A stretch of DNA of 64,000 nt from Omphiscola glabra (taxonomy: Eukaryota; Mollusca; Gastropoda; Lymnaeidae): NCBI GenBank assembly GCA_964017045.1, contig OZ024796.1, forward strand, positions 23,189,010 through 23,253,009, written 5' to 3'. The notes under the pieces were generated by a model that saw nothing but the letters and a program-made list of their open reading frames with translations, made no database searches and was not told where the DNA came from. This document shows positions 59,401 to 64,000 of the stretch, piece by piece. How positions within the stretch are numbered: position 1 is the stretch's first letter; every line of letters starts with the position of its first letter. Position numbers and translations under genes: made by a program.

Positions 59401-60100
59401 GCATCGTTCCTTCAAATATCGGGGCTGCAGAATCAGCTGACTGGCATCGTTCCTTCAAATAGCGGGGCTGCAGAATCAGCTGACAGGCATCGTTCCTTCA
59501 AATATCGGGGCTGCAGAATCAGCTGACAGGCATCGTTCCTTCAAATATCGGGGCTGCAGAATCAGCTGACAGGCATCGTTCCTTCAAATATCGGGGCTGC
59601 AGAATCAGCTGACTGGCATCGTTCCTTCAAATAGCGGGGCTGCAGAATCAGCTGACAGGCATCGTTCCTTCAAATATCGGGGCTGCAGAATCAGCTGACT
59701 GGCATCGTTCCTTCAAATATCGGGGCTGCAGAATCAGCTGACTGGCATCGTTCCTTCAAATATCGGGGCTGCAGAATCAGCTGACTGGCATCGTTCCTTC
59801 AAATAGCGGGGCTGCAGAATCAGCTGACAGGCATCGTTCCTTCAAATATCGGGGCTGCAGAATCAGCTGACTGGCATCGTTCCTTCAAATAGCGGGGCTG
59901 CAGAATCAGCTGACAGGCATCGTTCCTTCAAATATCGGGGCTGCAGAATCAGCTGACAGGCATCGTTCCTTCAAATATCGGGGCTGCAGAATCAGCTGAC
60001 AGGCATCGTTCCTTCAAATATCGGGGCTGCAGAATCAGCTGACAGGCATCGTTCCTTCAAATATCGGGGCTGCAGAATCAGCTGACAGGCATCGTTCCTT
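56444..60100. repeat. 3.65-kb satellite of 43-bp units, about 85 copies
   Basis: Units contain GGGGCTGCAGAATCAGCTGA, then C[A/T]GGCATCG, TTCCTTCAAATA and [T/G]C. Units differ almost only at those two sites. Rare exceptions include a lost base at about 58034, CAGATGAC at 58145, TATTGG at 58344, TATCAGGG at 59075 and TTCCTTTAAA at 57733. CTGCAG and CAGCTG sites recur in every unit. Extreme homogeneity and lack of inserts suggest recent amplification. Confidence 0.98.
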
Positions 60101-60342
60101 CTAATGAAGTCCTTGGAATGTTTTTAGCTCTGAATGCAGTGAATCATGTGGGCGTATCTAGAGGATGATCTTTTAGGCATGTGCACCCCATGCTATATCA
60201 TCTTCCTTAAATAAGTTTTATGTATATCAAGAGAATATAATTTTTTTTTTTTAAAAATCCTTCGAGACATTGATTCGTTTTGATAATTTATTTTTCTTAA
60301 TTATATATTTTTTTAAAGTTTATTCGGATATTTTTATAAATT
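60101..60342. other. AT-rich spacer
   Basis: Nothing recognised. Confidence 0.4.
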
Positions 60343-60441
60343 TTGGCAGCCCACGCAGTTCTACATTTTAAAGCCCCAGGCAGTTTTAAAATTTAGGCGC
60401 CCTAGGCAGTTATACATTTTGGCGCTCATGCAGCTCCAAAT
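60343..60441. repeat. Degenerate 30-bp repeat
   Basis: Four diverged copies of a phrase containing GGCAGTT.TACATTTT and GGCGCCC, directly before the telomere-like array. Confidence 0.7.
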
Positions 60442-60444
60442 TTA

Positions 60445-60925
60445 AGCTAACTTTAACCATAATTCTAACCCTAACTCTAACCCTGACTCTTACCTTTACT
60501 CTAACTCTAACCTTACCTCTAACCCTAAATGTAACCCTTACTCTAACCCTAACTCTAATCCTAACTCTAACCCTAACTCTAACCCTGACTCGTACTTTTA
60601 CTCTAACTCTAACCTTACCTCTAACCCTAAATGTAACCCTTACTCTAACCCTAACTCTAATCCTAACTCTAACCCTAACTCTAATCCTGACTCGTACCTT
60701 TACTCTAACTCTAACCTTACCTCTAACCCTAAATGTAACCCTTACCCTAACCCTAACTCTAATCCTAACTCTAACCCTAACTCTAACTCTGACTCGTACC
60801 TTTACTCTAACTCTAACCTTACCTCTAACCCTAAATGTAACCCTTACTCTAACCCTAACTCTAATCCTAACTCTAACCCTAACTCTAACCCAAATCTAAC
60901 CCTTACTCCAATCCTAACTCTAACC
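60445..60925. repeat. Telomere-like hexamer array with 102-bp period
   Basis: Mixture of CTAACC and CTAACT hexamers with variants such as CTTACC and TGTAACCC. The marker AAATGTAACCCTTA recurs at 60527, 60629, 60731 and 60833, exactly 102 bp (17 hexamers) apart. CCCTAA is the animal telomere hexamer, but here it is degenerate and internal, flanked on both sides by ordinary sequence. Confidence 0.93.
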
Positions 60926-61240
60926 AAGAAAAGATTCTGATTGTCAGCTTGCAGCTTTTGGGGTAAAAAATAAATAATACAAATAATTGATATCATATCT
61001 ATAGTATATTAATAATATTATTACACTTAAAGGTAATTTTGTCCGGCTATTGTAGTATTCAAAAGCGCTGATGACCTATCCATAATGTAGTCAGCGGGCA
61101 ACATCATTTTCAATAAACAGCAAAGATGTCAGTCTTTCATGAATCATGAATTATAATCGTTTTTACATATATTTAAATCAATTTTTGTTTAGCAAAACAT
61201 CTTTCTAATGTAAGTGGAAAGTTCTTACATGGCAGCATAT
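60926..61240. other. AT-rich spacer
   Basis: Nothing recognised. Confidence 0.4.
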
Positions 61241-61244
61241 GTGC

Positions 61245-61425
61245 AATAGATACAATACAATAGATACAGTACAACACATACGTTTCAATAGAAACAATAC
61301 AATATAGATACAGTACAACACATACAGTACATTACATACGATTCAATAGATACAATACACTTTAGATACAGTACAATAGATACAGTACAATAGATACGAT
61401 TCAATAGATGCAATACAACAGCAAT
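61245..61425. repeat. Degenerate 12-bp GATACAGTACAA repeat
   Basis: GATACAATACAATA, GATACAGTACAACACATAC and similar phrases with irregular length. The minus-strand ORF overlapping it has a repetitive end and unrecognised remainder. Confidence 0.85.
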
Positions 61426-61802
61426 AGAGAGTATCACTTTATGTAATTCAAATCCACAAATGACAAATGTTTCATGTGTTCGATATTTGTTAGGCAGTCG
61501 GATAATGGAGTTCTCTTTTTCCAACCATTCCACAAGATATAACATTGTTATCCCATAACAAAACTGACACCATTTTGTTTCATTTGCTTAAAACAGCCTT
61601 GGCGACTATAACGCTTCATATGTAAATATTATAACAGGTTTAAGGATATAATCATTACATTAGAATAATAATCGAACTGACTTTTTGTGGCGACAGAGTC
61701 TAAACTTTGTTTTGTGGGTTGCATTGGGGAAAAAAAATGGTTAAACATCATATTGTTTCTGCAAATTCCTTTTCTGAAACTTTGTGTCCTGAAAACGTTT
61801 GT

Positions 61803-62098
61803 CTCCGAATGTATTCAACATGTCTGTCTCTGAATGTATTCTACATTTCTGTCTCTGATTGTATTCTACATGTCTGTCTCTGATTGTATTCTACATGTCT
61901 GTCTCTGAATGTATTCTACATTTCTGTCTCTGAATGTATTCTACATGTCTGTCTCCGAATGTATTCAACATGTCTGTCTCTGAATGTATTCTACATGTCT
62001 GTCTCTCGATGTATTCTACATTTCTGTCTCCGAATGTATTCAACATGTCTGTCTCTGAATGTATTCTACATGTCTGTCTCTGAATGTATTCAACACGT
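61803..62098. repeat. 25-bp minisatellite, about 12 copies
   Basis: Units of TCTGAATGTATTCTACATG followed by TCTGTC. Variants: TCCGAA, TTCAACATG and CATTTC. Read-through ORFs on both strands are not genes. Confidence 0.96.
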
Positions 62099-62233
62099 TT
62101 GTGCGTCTTCCATGCGTTGAATAACTTTTTAACACTTTGTGAGAAATTAAAGCGGAAACACATTGATCAGGGCATTCAGTTTTGTGTTTTAAAAAACGTG
62201 ATATTTAGAGACAAAATGCGTGATCTTTTAACA

Positions 62234-62430
62234 CAGCGGTTCTCAACCTGTGGGTCGCGACCCCTTTGGGGTTCGAAAGACCCTTTCACAGGGTCGCCTA
62301 AGACCATCAGAAAACACATGTACTATACAGTTGTGAAGTAACAAGGGAAATAATTTTTTGGCTAGGGGGTCGCCACAACACGAGGAACTGTATTAAAAGG
62401 TCGCGGCATTAGAAAGGTTGAGAACCACTG
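62234..62430 (+). mobile_element. SPIN-like hAT MITE, copy 4
   Basis: A 197-bp element beginning CAGCGGTTCTCAACCTG and ending GGTTGAGAACCACTG, same orientation as copy 1. Perfect 8-bp target duplication TTTTAACA at 62226-62233 and 62431-62438. It retains the palindromic GGGTCGCGACCC segment near its start, which copy 1 has lost. Non-coding. Confidence 0.88.
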
Positions 62431-62438
62431 TTTTAACA

Positions 62439-63340
62439 CATGGTCACTAAAATTATTATTTTGAAATACTTCTAAGGTTGCATAAAACAAAAATAGCACT
62501 ACACTTATGATTTAAAGTTTGAAAATCTATTTAATTCAATAAAATAATATAACTATCTACTAGGAGGACCGCCTTCGTTTAAACACACCTGTGGCTCAAA
62601 CGGCTCGGGCAACTTAAAAATTTGGCCTCGGATGTCCAATTATTTTACTAAAATAGTTTGTATATCGTTGTTCCGCATTTGTTGTAAAAAAAAAAGGGAT
62701 ACGCATAGCGATCACAGAAGATTCACTCAACGTCATCACATTCTTATAATTTTGTAAAACTTATTTTCGTGAATACCAGGCCTATTAATTTATTAATTAA
62801 TTTTTTTGGAATCAAAAGGACGCCTCTGTTTTTTTTTTTTGGCAAATTTTCTAGTGGTGGTTCAAATTAAAAAAACACTGACTTCGAACTTTATTCTGGC
62901 TACGTATTAGTCTAATGTTGTTCAAAACAAGATAATTGAATTTAGCTGAGGAGAAAAAGTTCACATAAAGACGTCAACGAGTATATTCCATCACAGCACA
63001 GGGTTCAAGTCTTGCACCCACACATACCCGTCTGCAAAAAAAAATTATATAAATAACCACTTAAATTTATAGCAGGCTTCCCGGCATGCCCTGCTGTAAG
63101 TTTTATGAGAATTAATAATTATGAAACCCGCGATGAAAGCTTCTACGCAGGTTTCCGTTTCCGGTCCCAGCCATGCGACCCCCCCCCCCCCCACGGCCAC
63201 CCCGGGGCACCCCGATCGTGCGAATGGGATGCTTTGCGCTCTGCGAATGGTGCCAAAACGGTAAGTTTGTGCAGACTGAAATCACCAAACCCTGCAGCAG
63301 GTGAAATACTCTAAAACTTTCTGGGTGATACGTCCCATGC
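62439..63340. other. Intergenic sequence without recognisable genes
   Basis: AT-rich to 63.0 kb, then a C run near 63180. Overlapping 69- and 82-codon ORFs at 63.1-63.36 kb have no domain I recognise. Confidence 0.4.
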
Positions 63341-64000
63341 TTCCTTACCGGTAGTGCCATTCTAAACGTTCATAGGTGCTATCAATGGTGCCATCCCAAT
63401 ATTACATGTTGCTACTAGTGATGTCATCCTTCATTTTATGGGCTTCACCAGAAGTGCCGTCGTAGTGTCACGGGTATTGCCCGTGGTGTTATCCGTAATT
63501 TCTAGTATGTGATATCAGTGGTGTCAGTTTAAACTTGATGAAATCCTAAAATTACAGGTGTGTAACTGGTGTCGTCACCCTATATTTAGTGGGTGTTTAT
63601 GGTGGTATTATCTTAAAATGTCTGGTTGTTGCCACTAGGTTCACCCTGTAGTCATGTTTGTTACCAGTGGTGTCATCAGTGCAAAAAAAGGGAGAGGGGG
63701 TAATGATGCACTGGATGCTGGTTCAAATAGCAGAGGGCGCAATAATCGTCTTTGGATAGGACCTTGATTGTGAATTAAGCGATACAATCACATGCACTTC
63801 AGACAAGGGGTGCCAAAAATAGTCCTTTTACTGGTCCGCGTATATCTTCAGGGGCGACATTTTAGGGTTCACATCGGGTGCAGCCTTTCCTTTGGCACGG
63901 CCGTGGGTTGTCATAGTAAATATCATGTCCAACCAGTGGTGTCATTAAAATTTCATGGGTGTTTTTAGTGGTGTCATTCTAAACATCTCAGAGGCCATCA
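63340..64000. repeat. Old degenerate tandem repeat running off the window
   Basis: Recurring GTGGTGTCATCC, AAAATTTCATGGGTGTT and CCAGTGGTGTCA phrases at roughly 35-45-bp spacing, heavily diverged and partly interrupted at 63.69-63.92 kb. The last two copies (63.93-64.0 kb) are the best preserved. Confidence 0.65.

Noticed and set aside
63005..63020. GGGTTCAAGTC as a tRNA or SINE B box
   Set aside because: No A box at the expected distance and no tail.

Overview
This window looks like non-coding, repeat-dense DNA from an animal nuclear genome, most likely a mollusc and perhaps a heterobranch or pond snail. The grounds are a moderately AT-rich base composition and no long ORFs outside repeats. 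There are also many minisatellites and microsatellites, hAT and pogo-type non-autonomous DNA transposons with intact target-site duplications, and decayed 3' ends of non-LTR retrotransposons. Short elements with SPIN-type hAT ends are known from tetrapods and, as I recall, a pond snail, which fits a snail. The species cannot be fixed from sequence alone.

I found no host protein-coding gene, tRNA, rRNA, CRISPR array or operon I could support. Nearly all long ORFs are read-through of tandem repeats, for example the 17-bp array at 5.5 kb, the CAA run at 9.8 kb, the 17-bp CpG-rich array at 30.1 kb and the 16-bp array at 46.7 kb. The one convincing protein homology is to retrotransposons: a LINE C-terminus with a zinc-finger tail at 22.24-22.68 kb, and three 5'-truncated tails of a second LINE type at 9.5, 11.05-11.8 and 28.5 kb.

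Layout. 0-9 kb: 18-, 36-, 17- and 22-bp minisatellites, one SPIN-like MITE, a pogo/Tigger-like MITE and a 339-bp hAT MITE. 9-13 kb: a LINE tail, a pure CAA run, a probable hAT MITE, a 19-bp array, a LINE tail split by an ATT-tailed retroposon, and a foldback. 14-22 kb: compound microsatellite, GA-rich tract, a 95-bp array with higher-order structure, two SPIN-like MITEs flanking a G-rich 26-bp array, and a 31-bp array. 22-37 kb: the zinc-finger LINE tail, many short arrays and a 157-bp hAT MITE. 37.7-42.5 kb: a 4.8-kb satellite of mixed 26/28-bp units. 43.6-47.4 kb: nested duplications, C-rich tracts and a 16-bp array. 47.75-53.7 kb: a 5.9-kb, 26-bp satellite. 53.9-54.3 kb: a 48-bp array. 56.4-60.1 kb: a 3.65-kb, 43-bp satellite. 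60.4-60.9 kb: telomere-like hexamers with a 102-bp super-period. 61-64 kb: short arrays, a fourth SPIN-like MITE and an old degenerate array. Tandem repeats make up roughly a third of the window or more.

The notable content is structural: several recent satellite expansions with readable higher-order duplication history and no transposon inside the big arrays, plus a set of DNA transposons whose insertion boundaries can be placed to the base. I did not find a new gene system.
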